Shown: positions 1-8,976 of the stretch, piece after piece | Position numbering within the stretch: position 1 is the stretch's first letter | Layout of the letters: each line of letters starts with the position of its first letter | Assembly: GCA_025464445.1 (NCBI GenBank) | Contig: JAODLY010000037.1 | Span: 50,804-114,803 of the forward strand | Direction: 5' to 3' | DNA from: Rhodoglobus sp. | GTDB lineage: Bacteria > Actinomycetota > Actinomycetes > Actinomycetales > Microbacteriaceae | DNA: 64,000 nt | Position numbers and translations under genes: made by a program | The notes under the pieces: generated by a model | Databases searched by the model: none | What the model was told of the DNA's origin: nothing | What the model saw: the letters and a program-made list of their open reading frames with translations, nothing else

Positions 1-68
1 GCGCCCTTGTTCGCATACCAGCGCTGCAGCGAAATCCACGCCGCGATCAGCTCCGGCGGGGTTGTCAT
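1..68 (-). CDS. maltokinase-like protein, N-terminal fragment (runs off the window)
   Basis: Only the first 22 codons are inside the window. The reverse strand from an ATG at 68 reads MTTPPELIAAWISLQRWYAN and continues open past base 1. The pattern W-x-x-x-Q-R-W-Y near the start resembles the N-terminal cap of actinobacterial maltokinases (family knowledge: cap motif W-L-P-x-Q-R-W-Y), which phosphorylate maltose or related sugars using ATP. The gene is divergent from the hydrolase that starts at 169, leaving 100 bases between the two starts. The fragment is too short to be sure of the family; it could be another aminoglycoside-phosphotransferase-fold protein. Confidence 0.45.
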   Translation of the reverse strand, partial: MTTPPELIAAWISLQRWYANKG

Positions 69-73
69 GCCCC

Positions 74-104
74 AGCGTAGGCACTCGACGCCCCGCGTGG
101 TCAA
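74..104 (-). promoter_or_regulatory. possible promoter of the maltokinase-like gene
   Basis: On the reverse strand a TTGACC hexamer (99-104) is followed after 19 bases by TACGCT (74-79), five bases before the ATG. The spacing is slightly long, and the position would give a leaderless or nearly leaderless transcript, which is common in actinobacteria. Prediction from sequence only. Confidence 0.3.
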
Positions 105-168
105 GTACCCGGCATCCGCATCGCCAACGCGCAGCCAGCGCACAGCGGTGGAGCCTATCGTCGTTGGC

Positions 169-1110
169 ATGGCCCTGCGATTCCCCTCCCTCTCCAGGGT
201 TCCGGTGTGGGTGTGGCGCGCGCTCATGGCACATCTCGGTCCCCGCGAGCTGCGCCGGTTCAGCGCCGAGCCCATCGATGATGTCGACTACCTCTTCGAC
301 GTCGACTACGTGGGTGACGGAATCCGCAACCACCGCCTCGATGTGATCTCACCGAAGCACCATGATGGCGCGCTGCCGGTTTACGTCTATTTCCATGGCG
401 GTGGCTGGACCTCCGGCGACAAGGCCCCCCTCACCCGATACTGCGCCGTGCAGGCCTCAGGGGGCATGGTCGTCGTCAACGTGAACTACCGCATGGCGCC
501 GCGATTCCACATGCGCGACATGCTGCAGGATGCCAATGCGGCCGTCGCGTGGGTCGTCGCGAACGCGGAACTGTTCGGCGGCGATCCGGCGGCGATAGTG
601 CTCGGCGGCGACTCGGCCGGCGGCCAGATCTCCGCCCTCCTTGCCGCGGCGAGCAGCAAGCCGGAGTTGGCCGAGCACTACGAGTTCACGCCGGCGCTCG
701 CCGCGCGGGTCATTCGCGGTGTTGTGCAGCACTGCAGCGCCGTGGACTTCTCGGTGATCTTCGAGAAGGGTTTCATCCTCGGTCTCGGGTTCGTCAGGAT
801 GCTGCTGCCGGGCCGCGGCAAGGGTGTCGCGTTGCAGCCGGCGGCCAGGTACCTCTCACCGATCGAATGGCTCGGGAGGGGGTATCCGCCTGTGCTCGTG
901 ACCACCTCCCGCAAGGACTTCTTCTACAGGGCGAACCTCAACTTCATCGCGGCACTGCGTGGGCACGGCGTGCCGGTGCACGCCCTCGTGAGCGAGGAGG
1001 CCCAGCACACCTGGCAGCAGGATTCGCGGCATCCCGGCTCGCTCGAGGTGTACAACCGGCTGCAGTCGTTCGTGCGCCAGGTGACGGCAAAGGTCGCGCT
1101 CGGCACCTGA
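169..1110 (+). CDS. alpha/beta hydrolase, hormone-sensitive-lipase type
   Basis: Cytoplasmic serine esterase/lipase-like enzyme; substrate unknown. An HGGGW oxyanion motif is followed by a GDSAGG nucleophile elbow (Ser is the nucleophile), and the C-terminal part has a likely acidic residue in RKDFF and the catalytic His in QHTW, all as in the HSL / bacterial carboxylesterase family. The frame is open to the window start, but the 5' part reads like noise and overlaps a divergent gene on the other strand, so the ATG at 169 (MALRFPSL, 313 residues) is preferred over the ATG at 67. A TATCGT at 156-161 could be a -10 box for a leaderless message. Confidence 0.8.
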   Translation: MALRFPSLSRVPVWVWRALMAHLGPRELRRFSAEPIDDVDYLFDVDYVGDGIRNHRLDVISPKHHDGALPVYVYFHGGGWTSGDKAPLTRYCAVQASGGMVVVNVNYRMAPRFHMRDMLQDANAAVAWVVANAELFGGDPAAIVLGGDSAGGQISALLAAASSKPELAEHYEFTPALAARVIRGVVQHCSAVDFSVIFEKGFILGLGFVRMLLPGRGKGVALQPAARYLSPIEWLGRGYPPVLVTTSRKDFFYRANLNFIAALRGHGVPVHALVSEEAQHTWQQDSRHPGSLEVYNRLQSFVRQVTAKVALGT

Positions 1111-1150
1111 CCGGCGGGGAGCATGACGACTCGCACGGCGGCGGTATCGT

Positions 1151-2077
1151 GTGAGCGTGAACGACTCTGGCGGATCGGAACCCGACGTGTCCGGCACGGA
1201 TCTCGGCGAGGCGCGGCGCCTCGACGATGCGCTGCCCGACATCGACTGGACCGTGCCGCCAGACGGTGCGGAGCGCGGGTTCGTCGACGCCCCGAGCGGC
1301 AGGCTCGCGACCCTCACGATGGGGGATCCGGCGCTGCCGCGGGTGCTGCTCGTGCCCGGCGTGACCGGTTCCAAGGAGGATTTCGCGCTCATGCTGCCTC
1401 TCCTGGCCCGAGCCGGATACCGCGTGGAGAGCTACGACATGGCCGGGCAGTACGAGTCATCCTCCGCCGGCCCCGAAAACCTCGATCCGCCGCAGCGCCA
1501 CTACACGCACGAGCTGTTCGTGGCGGACCTGCTCTTCCTGATCGAGCGCGGCAGCACGCCCGTTCACGTGCTCGGCTACTCCTTCGCGGGCACTGTCGCG
1601 CAACTCGCCTACGCGGCGCGCCCCGAACTGTTCGCGAGCCTCACACTGTTGAGCGCCCCGCCGCAGCCCGGCCAGGGCTTCCGCGGCGTCAAGCGGCTGG
1701 GGCCGATCACCGACCTCACCACCGGCCGGGTGGGCGCGGCGCTCATGATCTGGGGCGTTCGGCGCAACTTCACCCATGTGCCGCCCGGAAGACTGACGTT
1801 CGTGCGCGACAGGTTCCGCCTCACCAGGCGTTCGAGCGTCGCCGACATCATCTCGCTCATGAAGCGCGCGCCGGACCTTCGCCCAGTGCTCGGAGCCGCA
1901 GCCATGCCGAAGCTCGTGGCCGTGGGCGAGCACGACCTGTGGCCGCTGAAGTTGCACGCTGCCCTCGCCGAATCGATCGGGGCATCCATCGCCGTGTACC
2001 GAACCGGCCACAGCCCGTGCGAGACGGCGCCGCACCAGCTCGTGCGCGACCTGCTCGCGCTCTACAAGAAAGCCTGA
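1151..2077 (+). CDS. alpha/beta fold hydrolase
   Basis: A 308-residue alpha/beta hydrolase of the AB_hydrolase_1 type. The N-terminal part carries the oxyanion-loop region (VPGVTGSKEDF), the nucleophile elbow is GYSFAG, an acidic residue follows in GEHDLW, and the catalytic His is in TGHSPCE. There is no signal peptide, so it is cytoplasmic. The GTG start at 1151 gives a normal length. It follows the first hydrolase by 40 bases on the same strand and may be co-transcribed. Its end overlaps the convergent glycosyltransferase by 16 bases. Substrate not predictable. Confidence 0.8.
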   Translation: MSVNDSGGSEPDVSGTDLGEARRLDDALPDIDWTVPPDGAERGFVDAPSGRLATLTMGDPALPRVLLVPGVTGSKEDFALMLPLLARAGYRVESYDMAGQYESSSAGPENLDPPQRHYTHELFVADLLFLIERGSTPVHVLGYSFAGTVAQLAYAARPELFASLTLLSAPPQPGQGFRGVKRLGPITDLTTGRVGAALMIWGVRRNFTHVPPGRLTFVRDRFRLTRRSSVADIISLMKRAPDLRPVLGAAAMPKLVAVGEHDLWPLKLHAALAESIGASIAVYRTGHSPCETAPHQLVRDLLALYKKA

Positions 2078-2826
2078 GCGCCGTGCCCCTTCTCCCATGC
2101 CTTGTGTGCCGCACGTCGCTCGAGAAGTGAGCGCTCCCTCCAGTTGAGGGCCAGTGTCGAGAACGCCCATTCGACGCGCCTCGCCAGCCCGGAGAGCGAT
2201 TCGAACGGGCGTGCCGAGACGCCCACCCGCAGGCTCCTGTCGAAGCGCGTCACCATGTCCGGTTCGAAATGGATGCTGAGATCAAGGTCGTCATGGATCT
2301 CGCGGATTCCCCTGTGCACGCTCGTCCGCAGCCGGGACCACGCGCCGGCCCGAAGCGCGAGGTTGGATCCGAACAGGGGGTCGTGGCCGAGAAGCCACCC
2401 GACGAACCAGATATACCCGCCGATGTAGATGTTCTCGGCGGCCCAGTGGATGAACGGCGTCGACCCGTAGAAGTCCCCGGGCCCGCTGAGCGCCGTGAGG
2501 TCGGCGTCGCGCTCGAATTCGCGCACGATGCGCTCGATCCAGTCGGTGGGGGGCACGGAGTCGGCGTCGAGGCGGCCGATGATGTCCGCGCCGCCGCGGA
2601 GGGCTTCGTCGAATCCCGCGGCCGTCGCCGGGAAGATGCCCCTGACGGCTTCGGGCACCACGCGAGCGCCGGCGGCCCTGGCGACAGCGGCCGTGTCATC
2701 CGTGCTCGCGTTGTCGACGACGATGAGCTCGTCCGCGGGCCTTGTCTGGAGGGCGAGCGCGGCGAGGCAGCCGGCGAGCATGCCGGAGTCGTTGTACGAC
2801 GGGATCACCACACTGACGCGCGTCAT
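2062..2826 (-). CDS. glycosyltransferase family 2
   Basis: A 254-residue GT-A-fold transferase that moves a sugar from a nucleotide donor to an unknown acceptor. It opens with the family's N-terminal strand and loop (VSVVIPSYND), has the NDP-binding VDNAST segment, and a GRLDADSVPP stretch containing the metal-binding DxD-type motif (LDAD). No transmembrane segment is obvious, so it is probably cytoplasmic or peripherally membrane-bound. It stands alone on the reverse strand, overlapping the hydrolase end by 16 bases. Cell-wall or exopolysaccharide decoration is the usual context of such enzymes, but nothing nearby supports a specific role. Confidence 0.85.
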   Translation of the reverse strand: MTRVSVVIPSYNDSGMLAGCLAALALQTRPADELIVVDNASTDDTAAVARAAGARVVPEAVRGIFPATAAGFDEALRGGADIIGRLDADSVPPTDWIERIVREFERDADLTALSGPGDFYGSTPFIHWAAENIYIGGYIWFVGWLLGHDPLFGSNLALRAGAWSRLRTSVHRGIREIHDDLDLSIHFEPDMVTRFDRSLRVGVSARPFESLSGLARRVEWAFSTLALNWRERSLLERRAAHKAWEKGHGAQAFL

Positions 2827-2875
2827 GCACTGAGCTTAGCCACGCCGGGGGAATGCCCTTCGATAGGGTTGCGGC

Positions 2876-4708
2876 GTGAATCGAGCTCAAGTCCTCGGGG
2901 CGTGCGTCGCCCTCGCCGTCGGCATCGCGGCACCGGTCGCCGCTGCATCGGCTGCGTCGCCCGTCGTGCATGAAGACACGAGTGCTTTCAGTTTCGAGTC
3001 GTTCGACGCCCAGTACTACCTCGACCTGGATGCCGCGGGCCACGCAACGACGCGCGTCGTGGAGACGCTCGTTGCAGACTTCCCGCAGTTCGACCAGAAC
3101 CGCGGAATCATCCGCGCCATCCCGCTCGACGACCAGGGGTACTCACTCGACATCGCCATGAACTCGGTGACAGACGAGAATGGCGATCCCGTCTACTACG
3201 AGCGCAACGATTACGACGGTTTCGCGGAGTTCGCGCTCGGCACCGACGAGTTCGTGCACGGTCCGACGACCTACGTGCTCGACTACACGATGTCCAACAC
3301 CATCCGCCACTTCGCCGACTCCGGTGTCGACGAGTTCTACTGGGACATCAACGGCACGGGCTGGGCGCAGCGGTTCGGCACAGTGAGCGCCCACGTGCAC
3401 GTGAGCGACAGGCTCGCGGCATCCCTGACGGGCGCGGCGTCGTGCTACGTCGGCGCGTACGGTGTCACGACCCCGTGCGACATCACCAACGACGGCGGCG
3501 TTTTCGCGGCATCGGCCGGCCCCGTATCCGGATACGAGACACTCACCGTCGCGATCGGCTTCGTCGGCGGCACAGTGGTGCAGCCGACGCTTCCCCGCGA
3601 CAGCTGGATCGTGCAGCTCGCGCCCAAGGTGCTGCTCGGCATCGAAGGCCTGCTCGTCGCGATCGGGATCCTGATCCGCACGGTGATTTGGCGGGATGCG
3701 CGGGGTCGCGGCACGATCATCGCCCAGTTCGTGCCGCCGAAGGGTTCGCACCTGCTGCTCGACGCCAACATCGTGAAGCGACCTGGCTCCGGACTGCAGG
3801 CACAGCTCGTCGACTTCGCCGTGCGCGGTCTCATCAACATCATCGACAACCACCCCGGCGCCCCGGTCGGCACCGACAGCACGCGGTTCTCGATCGAGCT
3901 GAAGACTGCCGATGGGGCGGACCCGCACGAACTGCGGGTGCTCGTGATGCTCTTCGGCATGTCACTGCAGCCGGGAAAGCGCGTCAACCCGGGGCAGTTC
4001 AGCGCCGCAGTAGGCGCCTCGCTCTACGGGTTGCCCGCGGCAACGGCGTCCTTCGCGATCGAGGAGGGCTATCGCGCCGTCGTGAAGGGCACTGCACCTA
4101 TGGTCATGGGCCGTCTCGCCTTCTGGACGATCGTGGCCTTCGTGCCGATCTGGATCTGGGCCACGATCTTCGACGTGCTCGATGGCACGATCATCTGGCT
4201 ATCGTTCGGCACGATCGCGCTCGGGATCGCCCTCGCGATCATTCTCAGCAGGCCGAAAGTGCTCACCGACAAGGGTGCTGAGGCCCGCGACTATCTACTC
4301 GGCCTGCGTGAGTACCTGACGATCGCGGAGGAAGACCGCATGAGGGTGCTGCAAAGCCCCTCGGGGGCGCAGCGCATCGATGTGACCGACAGGGATGCCG
4401 TCGTGAAGCTCAACGAGCGCCTGCTCGGCTACGCGGTGCTCTGGGGGGTCGAAGACCAGTGGGCGGACAAGCTGCGCTCAGAGTACGTCGGCGGCACTCC
4501 TTCGTGGATCGAAGGGGGCAGCTTTGACGCCGGGGTGCTTCGGGGATTCACCGCGTCATCCGTTGCGTCAGTGCGGCCCATCGTCACGTCATCGTCGGGG
4601 GGCGGCGGATCGTGGTCGTCAAGCGGCGGCTCGAGTTTCTCGAGCGGATCGTCTGGGGGCGGGTTCTCCGGCGGTGGCGGCGGGGGCGGTGGCGGAGGGG
4701 GCCGCTAG
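2876..4708 (+). CDS. DUF2207-type membrane protein with glycine-rich C-terminus
   Basis: A 610-residue membrane protein. A signal peptide (about residues 1-27, ending SAASP) is followed by an extracellular beta-rich domain with the DUF2207 hallmarks NRGIIRAIP and FYWDINGTGW. Transmembrane segments lie near residues 240-270, 415-435 and 440-465, with cytoplasmic stretches between and after them. The last 50 residues are almost only Gly and Ser, ending in a poly-Gly tail, as is typical of this family. The GTG at 2876 is the start that gives an intact signal peptide. Molecular function of the family is unknown; envelope location is well supported. Confidence 0.85.
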   Translation: MNRAQVLGACVALAVGIAAPVAAASAASPVVHEDTSAFSFESFDAQYYLDLDAAGHATTRVVETLVADFPQFDQNRGIIRAIPLDDQGYSLDIAMNSVTDENGDPVYYERNDYDGFAEFALGTDEFVHGPTTYVLDYTMSNTIRHFADSGVDEFYWDINGTGWAQRFGTVSAHVHVSDRLAASLTGAASCYVGAYGVTTPCDITNDGGVFAASAGPVSGYETLTVAIGFVGGTVVQPTLPRDSWIVQLAPKVLLGIEGLLVAIGILIRTVIWRDARGRGTIIAQFVPPKGSHLLLDANIVKRPGSGLQAQLVDFAVRGLINIIDNHPGAPVGTDSTRFSIELKTADGADPHELRVLVMLFGMSLQPGKRVNPGQFSAAVGASLYGLPAATASFAIEEGYRAVVKGTAPMVMGRLAFWTIVAFVPIWIWATIFDVLDGTIIWLSFGTIALGIALAIILSRPKVLTDKGAEARDYLLGLREYLTIAEEDRMRVLQSPSGAQRIDVTDRDAVVKLNERLLGYAVLWGVEDQWADKLRSEYVGGTPSWIEGGSFDAGVLRGFTASSVASVRPIVTSSSGGGGSWSSSGGSSFSSGSSGGGFSGGGGGGGGGGGR

Positions 4709-4726
4709 GTGTAAGACTCTTCTTCG

Positions 4727-5878
4727 GTGGACATCATGCTCGTCGTCGCGCTAGTCATCGCACTGGCTCTTTTCTTCGACTTCACCAACGGTTTCCATGA
4801 CACGGCGAATGCCATGGCCACCCCGATCGCGACGGGCGCGCTCAAGCCCAGGGTGGCGGTCGCCATCGCGGCGGTGCTCAACCTCGTCGGCGCCTTCCTG
4901 AGCACGGAGGTGGCGCAAACCATCAGCGGCGGCCTCATCAGGGAGGGCCCAGGCGGGGTTCAGGTAACGCCGGTGCTCATCCTCGCCGGTCTCATCGGGG
5001 CGATCGTCTGGAACCTCGTCACCTGGCTGCTCGGCCTGCCGTCGTCCTCGAGCCACGCCCTGTTCGGCGGCCTCATCGGGGCCGTCATCGTGGGGGCCGG
5101 TATCGGCGCGATCGACGGGGGAGTGCTCGTATCCAAGATACTGATCCCCGCGGTGCTCGCGCCGTTCACCGCCGGCCTCATCTCCTTCATCGCGACCAAG
5201 ATCGCCTACTCGATCACGAAGAAGCGCGAGCGGGACAATTTCAAGCGCGGCCAGGTGTTCACCTCCGCACTGGTGTCGCTCGCCCACGGCACGAATGACG
5301 CACAGAAGACCATGGGCGTCATCACGCTCGCCCTCATCGCCGGGGGCTTGCAGAAAGCGGGCACCGGCCCCGAACTCTGGGTGATAGTCGTGTGCGCGGT
5401 TGCGATAGCCGTGGGAACCTACACGGGCGGGTGGCGCATCATCAAGACCATCGGTCGCGGCATCACCGACATCGAGCCGGCTCAGGGCTTCGCGGCCGAG
5501 GTCGCGACCACCGCCACGATCCTCGCGTCGACCCACCTCGGGTTCGCGCTCTCCACGACCCAGGTGGCCTCCGGCTCTGTGATCGGCACCGGTGTCGGAC
5601 GCAAGGGCGCGTCGGTCAGGTGGAAAACCGCAGGGCGCATCGCCCTAGGCTGGCTCATCACCATCCCGGCATCGGCTGCCGTCGGCGCGCTCGCCGCGTT
5701 CCTCGCGGGGCTGGGCCTGTGGGGCATCATCCTTGATGTCGTGCTCGCCGCCGCCGCCATCCTCGTCATTTTCCTGCGCTCGCGCCGCAATCGGGTCGAC
5801 CACAGGGACTTCCACCTGCCGCAGCCCGGCGCGTTCGTCAGGCCGAAGAAGCGTAAGAAGGCGGTGGCTGGGGGATGA
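4727..5878 (+). CDS. inorganic phosphate transporter, PiT family
   Basis: A 383-residue polytopic membrane protein that imports phosphate (possibly as metal-phosphate) with a cation. Both inverted PiT signatures are present: DFTNGFHDTANAMATPIATG near the N-terminus and AHGTNDAQKTMGV in the middle. SSSSHALFGG also matches the family. About ten hydrophobic helices are visible. The start is GTG 4727 or ATG 4736, 18 bases after the DUF2207 gene. The small membrane protein downstream overlaps its stop codon by 4 bases, so the two are translationally coupled. No PhoU-like protein is adjacent. Confidence 0.93.
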   Translation: MDIMLVVALVIALALFFDFTNGFHDTANAMATPIATGALKPRVAVAIAAVLNLVGAFLSTEVAQTISGGLIREGPGGVQVTPVLILAGLIGAIVWNLVTWLLGLPSSSSHALFGGLIGAVIVGAGIGAIDGGVLVSKILIPAVLAPFTAGLISFIATKIAYSITKKRERDNFKRGQVFTSALVSLAHGTNDAQKTMGVITLALIAGGLQKAGTGPELWVIVVCAVAIAVGTYTGGWRIIKTIGRGITDIEPAQGFAAEVATTATILASTHLGFALSTTQVASGSVIGTGVGRKGASVRWKTAGRIALGWLITIPASAAVGALAAFLAGLGLWGIILDVVLAAAAILVIFLRSRRNRVDHRDFHLPQPGAFVRPKKRKKAVAGG

Positions 5879-6081
5879 TCAACTGGTCGGCATTCGTGGT
5901 CGTGGTCGTGGTCGCCCTCGTCGCCGCTGGCGTGCTTGTCACCCTGTTCTCGACGGCATTGCGGGTCGGAGACGGGGATGCGCCGTGGCGGCGTCCCGTT
6001 TCCGTCGGCCTCTACGTCGTGTGCGGCCTCGTCGTCGCCTTCGGGCTCTACCTGATCATCCCGGCCCTGCACGCGGGCTGA
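5875..6081 (+). CDS. small two-helix membrane protein
   Basis: A 68-residue protein made of two hydrophobic segments (about residues 6-27 and 42-62) separated by a short charged loop with GDGDAPWRR. The ATG overlaps the stop of the phosphate transporter in an ATGA junction, so it is co-translated with it. Small membrane proteins are frequently coupled to PiT transporters in actinobacteria. The function is unknown; an accessory subunit of the transporter is a reasonable guess from position only. Confidence 0.75.
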   Translation: MINWSAFVVVVVVALVAAGVLVTLFSTALRVGDGDAPWRRPVSVGLYVVCGLVVAFGLYLIIPALHAG

Positions 6082-6087
6082 CGGGAA

Positions 6088-6711
6088 CTACTTCACGAGC
6101 GCGCGAACCGCGAACGCGGCATCCTCGGCGGCGGGCAGCGTGAGCTGCGGGATCGTCACACTCGTCGGATCGCCTTTTGAGACGCCCTGGATTGTCACGG
6201 AGATCGCGGTGTCGAAGAGGTAGAGCGCTGAGTCGAGATGCCCGTCGTCACCGTCACCGGTGGCGAATGTCTGCAGCACGCCGCTGTACTGGGCGAGCCT
6301 GCCGTCGGCGATGGCGTTCGGGAGGGTCGCGTAGCCGTCGATCTCGGCCTGCTGGAAGGGGATGGCGGCAACCGTCACGCCGAGCTGGGTGACGGCGTCC
6401 GCTGTCGTGTAGACGCACACTCGCTGGTCGTAGGCCTCCTGCGCGGTCTGGCTTGCCGAGAGGTCGGCGTTGTACGCCAGGTTGCCCTGCAGGCCCGCGA
6501 GGGCTGTCGTTACCGCGTCACACGTCGGCAGGTGGGTGGTCCCGCCAGCGACGGGGGCAGGAGAAGTCGGCGCGCCCGTGATCACCGGGTTCGCTGCCGG
6601 CTCGCCCGCCGCGCCGCTCGTGCATCCCGCGAGCAGGATGGCGAGAATTGCGGCAGAGGATGTCGCGACGCCCAGCACCAGGCGGGGGGACGCGGCAAGA
6701 CGACGATGCAT
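6088..6711 (-). CDS. secreted lipoprotein of unknown function
   Basis: A 207-residue protein with a classical lipoprotein signal: positive start MHRRLAASPR, hydrophobic core, and lipobox LLAGC, with the Cys at about residue 29 as the lipidated residue. The mature part begins with a low-complexity linker (GAAGEPAANPVITGAPTSPAPV), then a compact domain of about 150 residues with two further Cys (LPTCDAV and RVCVYT) that could form a disulphide. It is convergent with the phosphate-transport pair, leaving 6 bases. No family recognised; cell-surface exposure is the only safe conclusion. Confidence 0.8.
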   Translation of the reverse strand: MHRRLAASPRLVLGVATSSAAILAILLAGCTSGAAGEPAANPVITGAPTSPAPVAGGTTHLPTCDAVTTALAGLQGNLAYNADLSASQTAQEAYDQRVCVYTTADAVTQLGVTVAAIPFQQAEIDGYATLPNAIADGRLAQYSGVLQTFATGDGDDGHLDSALYLFDTAISVTIQGVSKGDPTSVTIPQLTLPAAEDAAFAVRALVK

Positions 6712-6801
6712 TCCTCGACCCTAACAACTGTTCTTGCGCAGGCCCTGTGCGCTCGACGGCACGCGTAGAGTTGCCTCTTCGCCAGTCAAAGGAGATCGAC
6801 G

Positions 6802-8388
6802 ATGACAAGCACCCCACAAGGGTCAGCATCACAAGCGCCAGACAGCGCTACCAGCGAGCGCAGCACCGACACGGCACAAGACATTGCCGGGGATGAGAAC
6901 TCCCCGCGTCGTGCGTATGAGAGGGCTCTCGAGCTCACCGAGGGCACGCGGGTGGAGACCGACTCCCTCGGGTCGATGGCCATTCCCGCGAATGCCTATT
7001 GGGGCATCCACACGGCACGAGCCCTTGAGAACTTCCCGATCACGCGGCGCGCCATCTACAACTATCCGGACCTGGTGAGGGCGCTGGCCAGGGTCAAGCA
7101 GGCCGCGGCGCGGGCGAACGCGGAGATCGGCGTGCTCGACGCAGAGAAGGCCTCGATCATCGACCGCGTGTGCCTCGAGATCGTCGACGGCTCATTGCAC
7201 GCCGAATTCAGGGTCGGAGTCATCCAGGGTGGCGCGGGCACGTCGACGAACATGAACGCCAACGAGGTCATCGCCAACCGCGGCCTCGAGCTCATGGGCC
7301 ACGCCAAAGGCGAGTATGGATTTCTCAGTCCGATCGACGACGTCAATCGCAGCCAGTCGACGAACGATGTTTACCCCACGGCAATCAAGCTCGCGATGGT
7401 CATGGGCATCCAGCGGCTCCTCGCTGAACACAAGCTGCTCACGGCGGCATTCGCCGCGAAAGGGGTCGAGTTCGCCGCGATCCTGAAGATCGGGCGCACC
7501 CAGCTGCAGGATGCCGTTCCGATGACCCTCGGCCAGGAGTTCATGGGCTTCGCCCACACCCTCGCCGAGGACTACGACAGGCTCTCGGAGACAATCCCGT
7601 GGATGAACGAGATAAACATGGGGGCGACGGCGATCGGCACCGGCATCACGGCAGACCCCAGGTATGCGGAGGCCGTGCGCAGCCATCTCGTCCAGATCAC
7701 CGGCATCGAGATGGAGACGGCACCGGACCTCATCGAGGCGACATCGGACGCCGGCATCTTCATGACCCTGAGCGGAACGCTCAAGCGCGCAGCCGTGAAA
7801 CTCTCGAAGATCTGTAACGATCTTCGCCTGCTCTCGAGCGGCCCGCAGGCCGGGCTCGGCGAGATCACCCTCCCGCCGCGCCAGGCGGGCTCTTCGATAA
7901 TGCCGGGCAAGGTCAATCCGGTGATCCCCGAGGTCGTCAACCAGGTGGCCTTCAGCGTCATCGGGGCGGATGCCACGGTCACGGCGGCCGCGGAGGCCGG
8001 ACAGCTTCAGCTCAACGCCTTCGAGCCCGTGATCGCCCACTCGATCCTGCAGTCACTGGCCTGGATGACGAACGCCTGCTACACCCTGCGGGTCAACTGC
8101 GTCGACGGAATCACACCGAACATCGAGCGCCTCGCGATGCAGGTCGAGACCAGCGTCGGCGTCGTCACGGCGCTCACGCCGTACATCGGCTACGCCGCGG
8201 CAGCGACGCTCGCCCACACGGCGCTCACCACCCACGCATCCATCGCCGACCTCGTGATCGACGCCGGCCTCATGACGAAGGAGAAGGTCGAGCAGGTGCT
8301 CTCGCCGGAGCGGCTCAGCGGCATGGTGCCGCTGACCGGCCCGCTCCTGCTCCCGACGGCGCAGCCCGAGCAGCGGCCGCCAGGCTAG
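6802..8388 (+). CDS. aspA: aspartate ammonia-lyase
   Basis: Interconverts L-aspartate and fumarate plus ammonia; homotetrameric cytoplasmic enzyme of the fumarase/aspartase superfamily. The superfamily signature GSSIMPGKVNP begins at residue 363, and TETD-like, SSNDxxPT-like (SQSTNDVYPTA) and GRTQLQDA stretches are all present. The core starts about residue 46 (TRVETDSLG), so the first 45 residues, rich in Ser, Thr, Asp and Gln, are an N-terminal extension not found in E. coli AspA. An AAGGAG ribosome site lies 9 bases before the ATG at 6802, which supports the long form. The gene is monocistronic. Confidence 0.93.
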   Translation: MTSTPQGSASQAPDSATSERSTDTAQDIAGDENSPRRAYERALELTEGTRVETDSLGSMAIPANAYWGIHTARALENFPITRRAIYNYPDLVRALARVKQAAARANAEIGVLDAEKASIIDRVCLEIVDGSLHAEFRVGVIQGGAGTSTNMNANEVIANRGLELMGHAKGEYGFLSPIDDVNRSQSTNDVYPTAIKLAMVMGIQRLLAEHKLLTAAFAAKGVEFAAILKIGRTQLQDAVPMTLGQEFMGFAHTLAEDYDRLSETIPWMNEINMGATAIGTGITADPRYAEAVRSHLVQITGIEMETAPDLIEATSDAGIFMTLSGTLKRAAVKLSKICNDLRLLSSGPQAGLGEITLPPRQAGSSIMPGKVNPVIPEVVNQVAFSVIGADATVTAAAEAGQLQLNAFEPVIAHSILQSLAWMTNACYTLRVNCVDGITPNIERLAMQVETSVGVVTALTPYIGYAAAATLAHTALTTHASIADLVIDAGLMTKEKVEQVLSPERLSGMVPLTGPLLLPTAQPEQRPPG

Positions 8389-8405
8389 GGGTCGCGCAGG
8401 GCTGG

Positions 8406-8936
8406 CTAGATGTTCGACGCGGGCTTGTCGTCCAGGTCATCGTCGTCGGGGTCATCGACTGCATCGAGCGCGGCGTCTCTTGCCTGGCCCGCGGCGGTAA
8501 CCGCCGTGTCGACGGCCGCTTCGCCGCGCTCACGCAGGTCCCCGGCGATCCTCGTGGCCTGATCCCTCACGTCGCCGGCCACCTTTGTCGCCTGCACGCG
8601 GGCGTCGCCCGCAGCATCGGTGACCCGTGCGGCGACGTCCTTCGCCGCGGTGGTGGTCTTCGCGGCCACATCTTTCGCGGCGGCGGTGGCCCGGTCTGCG
8701 ACGTCCTTCGCAACGGCGGGCGCAGCTTTGGCCGCAGCCTCGGCGCGTTCGCGGATGATCGGAGCCTGCTGTCGGGCGTACTCCTCGACGTCTTTGCGGG
8801 CCTTCGCGACCCTCGGGTCCTCCCACAGCTGAGTGACCTTGGCCTTCATGGAGTCGTAGCGGGCACGGCCGTCCCTGGTTCCGAGCACATAGCCGACTGC
8901 GACACCGATCGCGAGCATCAGGATTCTGGGGTTCAT
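8406..8936 (-). CDS. YtxH-like membrane-anchored helical repeat protein
   Basis: A 176-residue protein: short N-terminal hydrophobic anchor (ILMLAIGVAVGYVLGTRDG), then a long alpha-helical segment of roughly 11-residue repeats built from AAKDVA, AARVTDAAGDA and KVAGDVRDQA, and a very acidic tail (DDPDDDDLDD). The anchor plus GxRDGRARYD is characteristic of YtxH-like actinobacterial proteins. The repeats resemble LEA or apolipoprotein-type amphipathic helices, which in other proteins are linked to dehydration stress or membrane surfaces. It sits next to the NHEJ genes. Function unproven. Confidence 0.7.
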   Translation of the reverse strand: MNPRILMLAIGVAVGYVLGTRDGRARYDSMKAKVTQLWEDPRVAKARKDVEEYARQQAPIIRERAEAAAKAAPAVAKDVADRATAAAKDVAAKTTTAAKDVAARVTDAAGDARVQATKVAGDVRDQATRIAGDLRERGEAAVDTAVTAAGQARDAALDAVDDPDDDDLDDKPASNI

Positions 8937-8976
8937 GCTTCAACCCTAGGCGTCGAGGCTGGGCTGCGGCAGGGGG

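Noticed and set aside
7..168. N-terminal extension of the first alpha/beta hydrolase (TTG 7 or ATG 67)
   Set aside because: It overlaps the start of the divergent maltokinase-like gene and has no protein-like pattern; the ATG at 169 gives a normal family length.
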